A stretch of 64,000 nt of DNA. Source: Oreohelix idahoensis. Its lineage: Eukaryota; Mollusca; Gastropoda; Stylommatophora; Oreohelicidae. Under the pieces are notes generated by a model. The model searched no databases. It worked only from the letters and a program-made list of their open reading frames with translations, and had not been told where the DNA came from. The position numbers and the translations under genes are program-made. The stretch spans positions 124,001 to 188,000 of the forward strand of contig JAMPIV010021218.1 of assembly GCA_024509875.1 (NCBI GenBank). The letters are read 5' to 3'. Below are positions 33,401 through 45,400 of this stretch, one piece after another (positions within the stretch are counted from its first letter, which is position 1; each line of letters begins with the position of its first letter).

Positions 33401-36400
33401 TCAATTCTAGATTCAGAAATTGTCTCTGAGGAAAGTTCTGGAAATAGATTCTTTATAAAATCCCCTAGACTTGAGCTATATTAAGACTGATCCAGCTATA
33501 GTTTTTTTCCACAGGTTGTAGTCAGTTTAGATGTTAGTTGTAGTAAGGTTGTTTATGACTTAGAGGTAATTGATGGCTAATCGAATTTTTTTCTTGACAG
33601 GAAAGTAAATTCGGGTTTTGGGTAGCTGGATAACTTGAATTTTTTCCAGGTAGTTATTAGTCAGACTTGGTGCTAGTCTGAGTGCGGGTTTTTGTGACAG
33701 CATATTCCTAGTAGGGAACAGTAAATTTTTCTGGTTCCTTTTTTTTTTTTGTCATTTCCCCTCGTTGTGAGGACTGCTGATCTGTCAGGTAAGATGGCTG
33801 AATTGGTCAAGCTACTTACTGCATGGAAGGATGCAGCTAAAAGCATGGGGATGAATGAGGCCGAGACTAGGGCGTACATTATGAGGGAACAGGACCGGCA
33901 GACGGAGAAAGAAGAGAAGACCCGACAGGCAGAGGAGAGAAAAGCAGAGAGGGAAGCCCAGGAGAAGATAGCAGAGAGGGAAGCCCAGGAGAAGATAGCA
34001 CAGAGGGAAGCCCAGGATAAGATAGCACAGAGGGAAGCCCAGGAGAAGTTAGCACAGAGGGAAGCCCAAGAGAGGGAGAAGGCAGCAGAGAGACAGCATG
34101 AACTTGCCCTGCGTTCACTGGAACTGCAGTACCGATCTTCGGAAGGCAGTTCGGCTAACGGAGATTCTCCCGGAGCAGGGGCAACAGACACCTCAGGAAA
34201 TGGAGGGCCCCGGATGGCAGCCATGAATTTTCCGATGGACTCTTTTCCTAACGGGAATGAGAAAATTGAGGTATTTTTAGAAAAATTTGAACGGATGGCA
34301 AAGGCATACGGGCTGGATGATAGTCTTTGGTGTCTCAAATTATCTCAATCTCTAAGAGGACATGCATATGAGGTCTATAGCAAGATGCTAGTGGATGACC
34401 AAGGTAACTTTGAGGCTCTGCGGAATGCCCTGTTACAGCGATTCCAATGGACTCCCCGGAAGTGCCAAACAATGTTTCGGGAAAGTCGTCTGGAGAAAGG
34501 AGAAAGTTTCCCCCAGTTTGCAGAGAGGCTGAGGAATTACCTCACTCGCTGGAGAGAGTTGTCGGGTTTGGCTAAATCTTTTGAAGGATTGGAAGAATTA
34601 ATTCTGTGCAAACAGATAAAGGCCAACATGTCTCCGGACTTAAGGAAGTACCTGGCGGAGCAGGGCGCCCAGCAACTGGACCAGATAATTCTATTTGCAG
34701 AAAGGTTCCAGACGGCCCAGGCCGAAGTACTGGGCCAGAAAAGAAAACACCCTGACCTGCCAGCCCCGGACAAAGGAGCATCTTCATCGCATTCGCCTTC
34801 CTCTTCAGCTCACCCACAGCAAGGGCCGTCTCGCAAGGAGCCCCCTCCCAGTCATAATCTGCGCTTCCAGCTGCCTAACAGAACACAGGGGCCGACTTCT
34901 CATGAACGCGTCAGGAACCGGGGAGATAATGAGAGATATTGTAGGTTCTGTCGGACTACCTCTCATTGGACAACACGGTGCCCAAACAAACAACCCACTC
35001 ATCAGGTGGCTTGTTTAAGGCCTGTGAGGGTGAAACAAGGGAAGAAGTGGAAACCCTTCCAGTCAGAGAAGTTGTTCTCCAACAGTGGACCAGCCAAAGT
35101 GAACGGGACTGAGACAACATGTTTATTTGACAGCGGGCTTACATACCCCAGCATAGTCGCCCGACATCTGGTGAAGCCCTGGCAGATGACGAAGGAAAAA
35201 GTGAATATTGGTGGAGTTTTAAGGAAAGGGACTTCACAGTGCTTTCCGGTAGCCAATATTGAGGTGAAATGTAAGTTCGTGTCTGGCACCATCAAGGCAG
35301 CTGTAACGGCTCAGCCAGCCTATGACTTCATTCTCGGCAACCCATATTTAGTTTTGGGGAACCCGCCCACACCGATCCTTGCTGATGCAAGGGGGCTACT
35401 GCAGGCCAGATAAGTGAAAAAGGAGAACCCCTAATTCACGGAGCCCCGAGCGAGCTCAAACATAGCTGTCATGCCAAGGAGAGGTGCAACGCCTCTGATG
35501 ACAGTGATATGTTAATTGCAGAGGCAAATTCGCCTGCCAGCCCTGTTCAGCCAACCGGCCAAACAGTGGTGACGACGCCTCTGATTCCGGAAGTACACTC
35601 TTTGTTGTCGGGAATTAGGCCCCCGATGGTATTAGCTCCTTCAAGTGAGGGACATACTGACAAGAGCGGTATTACATATGTCAACTACCAGCGCCATCTT
35701 CATAGGGCACAAGATAGCGGTCTGAGCGAGCATATAGTTCCAACCAGTCCTGGAGCCCCATCCGACCAGCACTTTACTCAGACAGAGGAGGACAGTGATC
35801 TGAGTATCCGTTTGCCTATAGATGGAGGTGGGCCCCACAACTCTAGTATCTCGTTTACAGGAAATGACTCTTGTAACGAGCAGCCTGGAAAATTGGCTAT
35901 ATTTTCCAATTTGTTTCACGGAACATTGGAACCAGTCACTGAGAGCTTTAACTCAGATTCTCCGCGATCTAACGGGATCTTAAACCGTCAAGTGTCACTG
36001 CAGGACACATTCCAACTGACGCCAGTAACTCTCACAGGGGAGGGCAAGGTTGAAGGTAGAACCAGGGTGTTAGACGGAGAGCTCCCGCGGTCTACATTTT
36101 CATCTCACCAACTTTTCAGGCCAGAAAAGAGTGAGAAAAGCGACCTTACGCATTTGCAAGGAGCTATATTGGAGAGCTCTGTGCCGCTTCAGATTGGTAG
36201 GGGAAGAGCGAGTCCAGAACCACTGCCAGGGACAGATCTTACCTACCTTTCTTCAAAGGTAGAAGCTATTGAGGTCGATCGTGATCCAATAGACACCCAG
36301 CAAGAAATCGGAGGCTCTACACCAGAGGAACCCGAGACGTTGCATCAGTTTCGCACGGTACCAGCAGTCACAACTCTGCTGCGCGCAGCGAGGAAGTCGC

Positions 36401-39400
36401 CATTGCCAGGTCGCCACAGCGCCCGCCGGTCACATCAGCTGACCAGGACAGCCTTTTGACGGTCATAGCAAGGGAAAGTTCAGACCCGCCATTAGACGGC
36501 ACAGGTCCGAAGAGAGATCAACTCTCCAAACGGAGCATAGGAGCTCATTCTAGGAGAGGAAGGAGGAAACGCAAAAGAGGAAGGTCGAAGAACACTGAAT
36601 AGGAGGGGTAAGGACAGACAGCCTCGTAGACAGAGTTAAGGGCCAGTGTGAAACACAGAGATTTCAGTAAGGAGATCGTTGCTCAATCTTTGAAAGGGGG
36701 GAGTGATGTGACGAAAGTACTGAGATTCTGTCTTTCAAATGGCCCATGTCTTTTTCTCCTGGCATTTTGTTCAATATTTTAGGAGGGATTACAGGTAATC
36801 CTTCTCCATGTTTCTTCTCCTTCTATTATTTACGTTTTTTCAAGATGAGATCACGAGGGAGTTTGATCTCATCTGCTTTATGGTTCTTCTTTATGTGTTT
36901 AGAATGGGGGTGTAGGGAATTAGACAGTTTTTCTAGAAGAAAGATTATAGATGCTAGATCAGGATTGGCACCAGATTGTCTTTTTTTTTAAAGATAGGCA
37001 TGCAGCTAGACACATTTTTCGGGATTTTTTATATATATATTTTGGCCATTTTTGTTTCATTGCCACTAGAGGGCTAGGCTTAATCCCGTTTCTTTGTCTA
37101 AAACTCATGTACGTTGCATCAGCATGATCTAAGGTTCTGATTGGCTGAGAGCTAACTGCAGTTGAAATGCAGAGCTGCCATTGGCTTTAGAACCACGCCG
37201 CGCATATGACGTCATGAAGTCGGCGCGTGGGGGTCTTGATTATAAAAAGGCCTATATTTCATAGCCTCTTGCTCTTTTAATGAAAAATTGCCAAGCTGGG
37301 TGCCAGAAGCAAATTGTCGATTGCCTTTCAGTTGGACATTCGAGATTTGCAGGTACCGGCTTTGTGGGAATGAGAGCGGAATTTTGAGACCACAAAATTT
37401 CTCCCACGGCAAGGTTGGGGCATTCGCAGAACCGCAAGGGTTTTACGTTAATTGCCAGTGGTGGAAGGAGAGGAAGAAAATACGTTTTCCCAGCCAGGGG
37501 AAGACATTTTCCAGCGAATAGGATTTTTCTGGATAAATCCTGAGCTCTGACGCTCGTTACACTCGCAGATTTGGCATGCCGCCAGCGTTGTGGTAATTTT
37601 ATGTTCGCTTCTTCATGGCCATAATAAAGCCGATAGCCCCATCGCCCAGTCATAGGTAATCGGGCAGGTAATTTCAGAGTGGTAGAAGTCAGCTACAGTG
37701 CCAGTCTAGAATCCAGTGGGGTTCTGTTAAACCTCAGTCATCAAATTCCAGAGTTAGTGGAGAGAGAAAGGGTGAACATTCTCTCTACAGAAGTCAGCAC
37801 AGAAAAGAGACGTAGTTTGTTGAAGATCATAGCAGAGGCCAGCTGCTGAAGTTTAGAGGTGCAGTTAGTTGTGTTCAGGAGATTTCATGATAGGCTGTGT
37901 AGAACCGAAGTCTGTGCAGAGATTGTGTAGACATTTCGTGGTCGTTCCAGCTATCAGTGGACTTAGAGTTAGAGTTAGAATTTAGAACAGCTAGTTTGGA
38001 GTGTAGGCGACATCAAGTGCAGTGTAGTTCATTTCAGTTAACCTTACCTTCTTTCTCCATACAGGTTGCAATTGTGGGAGAATGGTTGGGGTTGATGCAT
38101 TTTTTAACTGTGCTTGATTTTGGTTTCAGGTGTGTATCCTCGCACTTTATGTATATGAGTTGTTTATAGGTGTATAATAAACTTGTATAAATTGTAGCTG
38201 GCATCAGTCATTTCCTTTAGTACAGTAGCTATATGTTGTCTGTATCTTGGTGTTTGTGAAGCTTGATTGAACCTTATCCCCGTAGGGTAGTTAGAGGTGG
38301 TTCGAGGCCATAGCAATTTAAACGTCCGAAGTGGCGAGGAAAGAATCAACCTCGGTTCTCAACCTCGGAGCCAATGGTCTCAACTTTCACATTTTGCACT
38401 ATATTTCTATCTGAATCTAATTTTCCAGTCTTCCTTCTCACTAGTGTCTTGTCACTATAGGTAGACAGTCTCTAGTCCTAAATCCATTTCGTGACACCGG
38501 TCACCAGAGCGGTGTGGTAACCACTACGCTAGCACGGCTCCCATAACACCAGTAATATTATTACTACATATATTTTCATACCTTTTCTTCTTTTTATTTT
38601 TAATTCAGGAATTAAATGGCAAGTTATGCAAGAAGACAGGCAAGGCATGTGTTGGTCACTGTACTGGCCATGCTAAAAATGGCACTATCATCAGCTGTGA
38701 GAATAGTGTGCCCAAACCCCTGCATATTGTCTATGATCAAGCTCAGTGGTTTAAGCCCCTGACTCTTGCAGAGTTGTACCCCTTGCTGAAGCAGTATGCT
38801 AGCCAGAACTACAGGCTAGTCTATGGAAACACAGGATTTGGTTAGTCTGCTATAAAATATGCATACATGTTAACTCTAATCAATTCTTGACTTTTTTAAG
38901 GTTTTTTGTGTAAGTTTTAGGTAACATTTTTTTAAACATATGTAAAATGTTATTAAATATATTAAACCAATCAGTATCATATCAATGTATTTGGAATTGA
39001 ATGGACTTTAGTACAATAGTAGTTATTTTGGGATTTGTTTGACCTTGTTTTAGTAGCAACAAATTAATTACTTAATTTGATGCATAAAAAATCAACCAGG
39101 GCAGTTATATTGTCAGACTCTCAAGCCATGCTTCGGAAAGTTCAGAACGGATGGCTGCGGCAGGAATGGAAAACATCAATAGAATCCCCAAGTCTTCAAG
39201 AACTGGAGTGGATCTACTGTCCTGGTCGTACGTGACAATGAGAGAGCTGACAGACTGGCCTTGAGAGCACCCATAGCGGGGACACTGGACATGGATAAGG
39301 GAGAGATACTAAGGGCAATTAATGGTCACCTGCTGGATAATGACACTGCAATGGATGTATCAACAAGGCTGAGGCTGTTGGAGTTTGGCATCAAACGTGG

Positions 39401-42400
39401 AACTAGCAGAAATGGACGTGAGAGAGGGTGCATCCGTCGTATGTACAACCAGCGTGCTACAGGTACAATTAGCATTCATACTCTTCAACATTTGCTGAGG
39501 GAGACTGAGCACCTATGGGTTTGCCCAGAGTGCAGTGAGGTCGATTCTGATTAACAATAACAATAATGCATAAAAAATAACAACATTTTACATACATTGA
39601 AATGTTCATAGAAGAAACAAAACTGGCAAATGAAAAATGTATAAAACAGTGGAAAGATGTTGTTTGTCAAAGCTGATAAAGTTTCTGGCCTTTCCTATGA
39701 ATGAAATCAAACAGAAAGCACACTTTCCTCCTTTAGATAAATCCTAAGATCTCGACAGGATAGAAACTTCAGAATTGACACAGGGGCTCCCCCAATCAAA
39801 TCACTTTAGCCTTTGGGTCTGTAATGAAAGAATTTAACATATTGTTAGTTACAGTTTGAGAAACTAAGTGTAAGTGTTTTTAAAATCACACATTCCATAT
39901 TATAATTTAATCTTTAAGATTAAAAAAATATATATATAAAGTTACAAACTTTAAATATTTTTAAACTTTATCCCTTCAATAAAGTATATAACTTTTACCA
40001 CGTTTTGGTTTCTTGTTTTTTTGTTACTCAGTATCTGTTTCACAAATATAAATTTCCCTAGCAACAGTTGCTAAGGGCAGGAAACTTTTAGAAAGTGAAG
40101 TAAAGAAATCTTGTTCACAATAAATGTTAAATCATTACCGTTTTTAATAGAAAATAGGATATAGTAATTGTGTAAATGGTAACTTAAAATAAACTGGTCA
40201 CTAGGCTATGACATTCTATTAAAATCCCTGGCACTAGTGTTTAGTCATTTGTTCTTGCAACTTACCTTGCCTATCTGCTTCAAAAATTGGGTCATCGAGG
40301 ACACTATGGTCAATATCCATGTTTTAATCCAATGTTTCCGTCTCCAAGACATCATCATCTGCAGAATCAGTTATGAATTCATCACTGAAATCATCGTGAA
40401 GTTTATTTTTAACATTTTTTTCCTTGACATTGAAAAATCTTTATCAAAAAATTCAAAATGGCAGCACGTGTTTTTGGTGCTCAGTCATGATTTCAACGTT
40501 GTTTATTTTCTAATAAAATTTTTTTTAAAGAAAATTTTTATGTTTAAAATAAATTTTATGTTGTATTTTATTATAAAATAATGATATTAATTTTAAAAAG
40601 ATGTTTTTAAAGTACTTTCTGCAACTTTGAAATGTATCCTCCACTCGTTCGATTGAAGAGAGTTAAATGAGGTAACAGCTGGGTTGTGTCACAAAAGTGA
40701 TCATTGTAATGAAGAAGTTATGCACTTTCATTGGTGGGTTCTTGTGCAGATCACGATTAAAATGACATCACTAATTTATAGGAAAGAATAAAAGATCATT
40801 GTAACAAGAGCTGAGGAGAAGACATTTGTGTTGAAAAGGACACACATGATAGAAACCACCTGATAGCATTTGTGGCATAGGCTCCCTAGTGTAGTGGTCT
40901 ACGAATTGTGGCCAGTGGTTTAGAGTAAAGAGTAGTTTAGAAAATTACAGAACCTTTACTCAACAAGCACTCTTGGCAGTAGAATAGATGGAAAAAATAT
41001 GAAGTTTCATAACATGAAAAAAACCTCAAAATTAATATTTATAATTAAATCATAGAAGTTTTTATTTGTCTCTCTATTAGGTTTGTCAAAAAAATTACCA
41101 ATTTTTTCTGGAATGCTTTAGATGTTAAATATCACTTTATAGGATCTCAGATGGGGGAGGAAGCTTATTTTTAACAGGTGTTTATTGAATATTTAAAGCT
41201 CTGTCATTTTTATATTCATTGTTATTTACTGTTGTAGTTAGGAACTTCAAAATCAGTAGTGTAGGTATAAACAGTCTACAGTTTGTTTCTCCATTTCTCA
41301 ACAAACAACTTGCGCATTTTTATTTTGTAGGAGTGTATGGTGAAGTTGGACCATGGAACTTTACTATACTCATTGATATCAGGGGAGTGAAGGACTTGTA
41401 CACTGTTGATGTAACTATTTTAATTTTATTTAGCGTAATCATAAGTTGTTTTATGCACATTGCAAATAATGCTTATTACAGCAGCTTATTTTTATTTCTT
41501 TCATTCATTATAGTGACACCTATATGTTGTTTTCAATGGTAAACTTAAAACAGTAATTTAAATAATGAACACTGAATGATCTTATACACTGCATGCTAAT
41601 ACTAAAGTGATTTTTAAAATCTCCACTTTTTTAATAAAAATGAGATACCGATTCTTTTAGATTAGTTCATATTGATCAATTTATTTCTTTTTTTTGGTTC
41701 CAAACCGGCTGTCAGAAGACTTGACTTATTGCAGCACCTGAGCAAAAATATAATATTTAGAAAAACTAATATTACTGTGCAGCTACAATCATATTTAAAA
41801 TCGTTCCAATTTTACTGTTGTTTTATGCATGAAGGCATATCTGGAGCCATCATTATATGACCACCAGCTAAGCACATTGCTCTAGCATAGGATGTAGAGG
41901 TGAACCTCTGTCTGTGAGGCTAATTACATCCCCATTGACTTTTGAAATCATCCACACACTTCCAGAGTTTCCCCCTGCAGTGGAACATGAAAGAACCCAG
42001 AAGCTCTCTAAGTTTGGAGAAGTCTCTTGAGCCCCAGACATAACTCTGGCATTTACCTGTTGGGTTGCATGTAGGAGGAGGATCTCACTGTGGACCAATG
42101 ATAGGCAGGGGGAGCTGAAAAGTGGCTGTGAAAGATGTGACAATTCCTTGGGAGAGCTCAGAACAAGTGCACAGTATTTTAGCTCTGTGTATTTCGAGAG
42201 CTCCCCTTGGATGGCGGGGAATGCACATTATACTATGTGCTTCTTCCTCCTAGCTTGGGACCAGATGGGATGATCCTTTAAATGCAAGCAAGGCTTCAGA
42301 ATGGCAGAAAAGCCACAGAAAAAGCCTAGATCTACAGTACATTGTAGATAATACCAAGCAGTCTTCAAACTGGTGTTGGCTGCAAAAGAGTGAGAAGCTC

Positions 42401-45400
42401 AGCACCCTAGTTCAACAACAACTGTTGTTTTCTGAATTCAAATGTTGATTTAAAATTCACAAGGATAGTTGCCTTTTGTTATTTCCATTCACTTAGCTTG
42501 TAAGTTGTATATTTAATGTTGGTGTATTCATTCTCCAGCTGACTCCAAGTGACCATATCACATTTGGGGCCAACGTATCTCTGACAGCTCTGAAAGAAGC
42601 TTTTGAGAAGACCACAGACCCTGGGTTGCCTTATGCTAAAGCTTTTATCACACATCTAGGACTCACAGCATCTTCTAGTATTAGAAATGTAAGTGCTTAG
42701 ACTCAGTGGAGTGGGTAGATAACTATGCTTAGCATAGCATCAAAGAAATTACAATCACCTAGACAAAAAATGATTTTATGTCATGTTGTAGACAGCCCAT
42801 TGTGTATAAAAATGCAATTCAGGATATGTCACTTGAAATGTTGAACAAGCAAAACAACAAATTGATCTTTTTAATTACAATTGAGAATGATCATTGCATT
42901 GTCAGGCCATATCATGAGAACACACAGAAACGATTTTAATTTTATGTAGGCATTAGCTGCTAGATTCAGATCTAAATTCTTAGCCAATGTACAATTTTTA
43001 TTTTTAACAAATAATAACTCTTCCATTCCGTATTTTGTCCTGTGCCATCATTTTAAGGTCTGTTCATGTCTTCCTCTTCCCCTTCATGCCTGTCTCCAGT
43101 TATCTTCTCCATTTTGTGTGTGGTTCTAAACAGCAGAATATACCCTCTTTAAGTGTACACTTTATGTAAATATTTTCTGTGAATCTGCACATATTATATG
43201 TCAAACTGATGGGAAATGGATACAAATATAAAGTTTCTATGTTAGTAGTAACCCAAGTATGTTTTGGTATGCATAAAAATATGTTACATGTAAATTGAAA
43301 TACACTAAAAAGTTCACAGTAGAATACGAACTAACCAAAGACAGTTTACTGTTGCAGACAATAAATCTTTCACTTTAGTTTTAAAATCAAGGTAATCCAT
43401 TTACAAAGTAATAAAACATTGAATATGGCCACTTTTAGTGTTATTAACTCCATTTTTCTATAGTTCCTTATAATAATCAAGAAATGTGTACAATATTGTG
43501 TAACATAATTTTCAAACAAATAAACAAGAATAACATCACATAAAAACTATTTATACGTGTTTTAGGTTTTAATTGTATCCCTAGCTTCATCTTCTACCTA
43601 TGACTAGTCATTAGATGTGACTGTAGATCTAATTCTGTTGCTTTTTGATGGGCCAGACTAGGGCCATGCCCACTCATCAGCTAAATCTATTGTGTCAAAC
43701 ATTTCTGCACTGATCCCGCGATTTGACAACAAACTGTGACTATCAAACAATCATCCTCACTGTCAAAAATGTTTCCAAGTCATGTTAACACAATTATTTG
43801 TTTAGGAGGCTTAGAGTTTGAATACATAAATTGTGACATAATTCTGTAGCAATAACAAAGAAAAACTCAAACAAGTGAATCTTCACACTAAGTGTAATAA
43901 TAACATTTAAAGACACACATACACTGCTTAACTATACTTAAAGTGATTGTTTAAATAGTAATGGAAGTCATCATGCATTTTAAAAGATGTACTGGATTTA
44001 GCAGGTCAATTTTGGGGTTTCTTATTGATAAACTAAAAACAATGCTTTCATTGTTATTTTGGCTCAGTCATCAAAACCGAACGGTCTGACAGTTGTTCTG
44101 GAGTCAAAGCCTTCTCACTTTAAAGTCATTCTCTAATAGTAATGTGTACTGAGTAACTCAGACTATGTCTCTACCATTGATGGTAGAGTCTATTTATAAT
44201 CATGTCTTGATGTTTTCCTTCTATTTAACTATGGCCCTTGGGCCAAATATGGTCTGCGGCTCCAATATATTCAGCCCACCAATGAATATCAACTTTTTGA
44301 TACATTTCTTATAAAGTCACAGGAGACTGGAGAATAGAGTTAATTTTACATTGTTTTTGACATTTGTTAAACTCAGTAGTCCAGCCTTTCTCAACCTTTT
44401 TACCCTGGTGGAATTCATGAACAAATTTTTCAGGTCTCACAGAACCCCTGAATAAAAATTATTATATATTTAGCTCACAGTAATATTACAACATCAAAAT
44501 TTATTGAAAATGTTGTACAGTAAAGCTAATTTAAAAAAACCTTACGCCCAAGCAGTATGAATAAAAATATAGCCCGTTTATTTATTTTTTAAAATCACGA
44601 TCTCTCACTGGACCCCTATGTTCCATGGATCCACTAGATTTTGTGGATCCCCATTTGAGAAACACTGCTGTAGTCAGTCAAGGTTAAATTTGTCAAATAA
44701 TTTTAAAAATTGTATGCCTCTCATTAATTTGCCCAAAAGTCTGATTGAACATAATGTTATTCTACAATACATGTATTCTGATAGTAAATAAATCTGTGCA
44801 GATGTTGTTTTCTGTTTTTGTAAATATTAAATTTTTTTTAACCATGTCCTCTTGACCCACGAGACCTAAAATATTTAATTTACATCCAGTCTCTAAAAAG
44901 GTTTACAGACCCCAGTTCTAGTCCATATTTCTTCACTTATGATTTTCAGCAAAATGTTATACCTCATTAAATACCCAAAGAAAATTAATTTATTCAGAAA
45001 TTGAGCATTATAATTTTACTACACAGCTGAGTTCCTGGGCAGGCAATTTGGCATTGAAGAATCTTCACAATGATTTTGCCTCTGATGTCTATACCATTCT
45101 TGAAACAGTTGGGACACAACTCACTATTGGTAAGATTACAAGAGTTATCCACATTTTCATGTATTTCATTCAGTATCAGTGAGTTTGTGTAAAAAGCTGT
45201 GGTTAACTATTTAACTCATTCTAACCCAGACAGTTTTCTGGTTTTACCCAGGCCCCAAAATGGAGGCATTTTTTTTCTAAAAGTGATGTTTTAAAAACAG
45301 GCAGTAGACAAATAAATTAATTTAGCAGATGTATGTATTATGCATCATACTTTAGGAAATTGGCTGAAGAATATTGTGAAGCAATGTTGAGTTCTTGTGT

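Larger units (their letters stand above)
31585..38496 (+). mobile_element. young Gag-only LTR retrotransposon (6.9 kb)
   Basis: Complete element with 1.79-kb LTRs at 31585-33375 and 36707-38496, TGT..ACA ends and a perfect 5-bp duplication CCGGT (31580-31584, 38497-38501). By eye the LTRs differ at about eight sites, roughly 0.5 percent. It sits in the 11.1-kb intron 6 in the host gene's orientation. It encodes Gag with a zinc knuckle and a protease-like domain, then a second Ser/Pro-rich frame. No reverse transcriptase, RNase H or integrase is present, so it must rely on another element's enzymes. Confidence 0.9.
31269..38541 (-). mobile_element. SINE split by the young LTR element
   Basis: SINE sequence occupies 31269-31584 and 38502-38541; the LTR element fills the gap. 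The outer duplication CATAACACCAGT (31257-31268 and 38542-38553) belongs to the SINE. On the - strand the head reads GGGAGCCGTGCTAGCGTAGTGG and the far end is a T-rich run on +, like the SINE at 11022-11297. Confidence 0.8.

Noticed and set aside
33673..34338. Long antisense frames opposite gag (221 and 79 codons)
   Set aside because: They mirror the 24-bp coding repeat on the other strand; low-complexity, no domain.
39261..39554. A host gene of 97 codons
   Set aside because: It is the C-terminal tail of a LINE RNase H protein bounded by a 13-bp target duplication.
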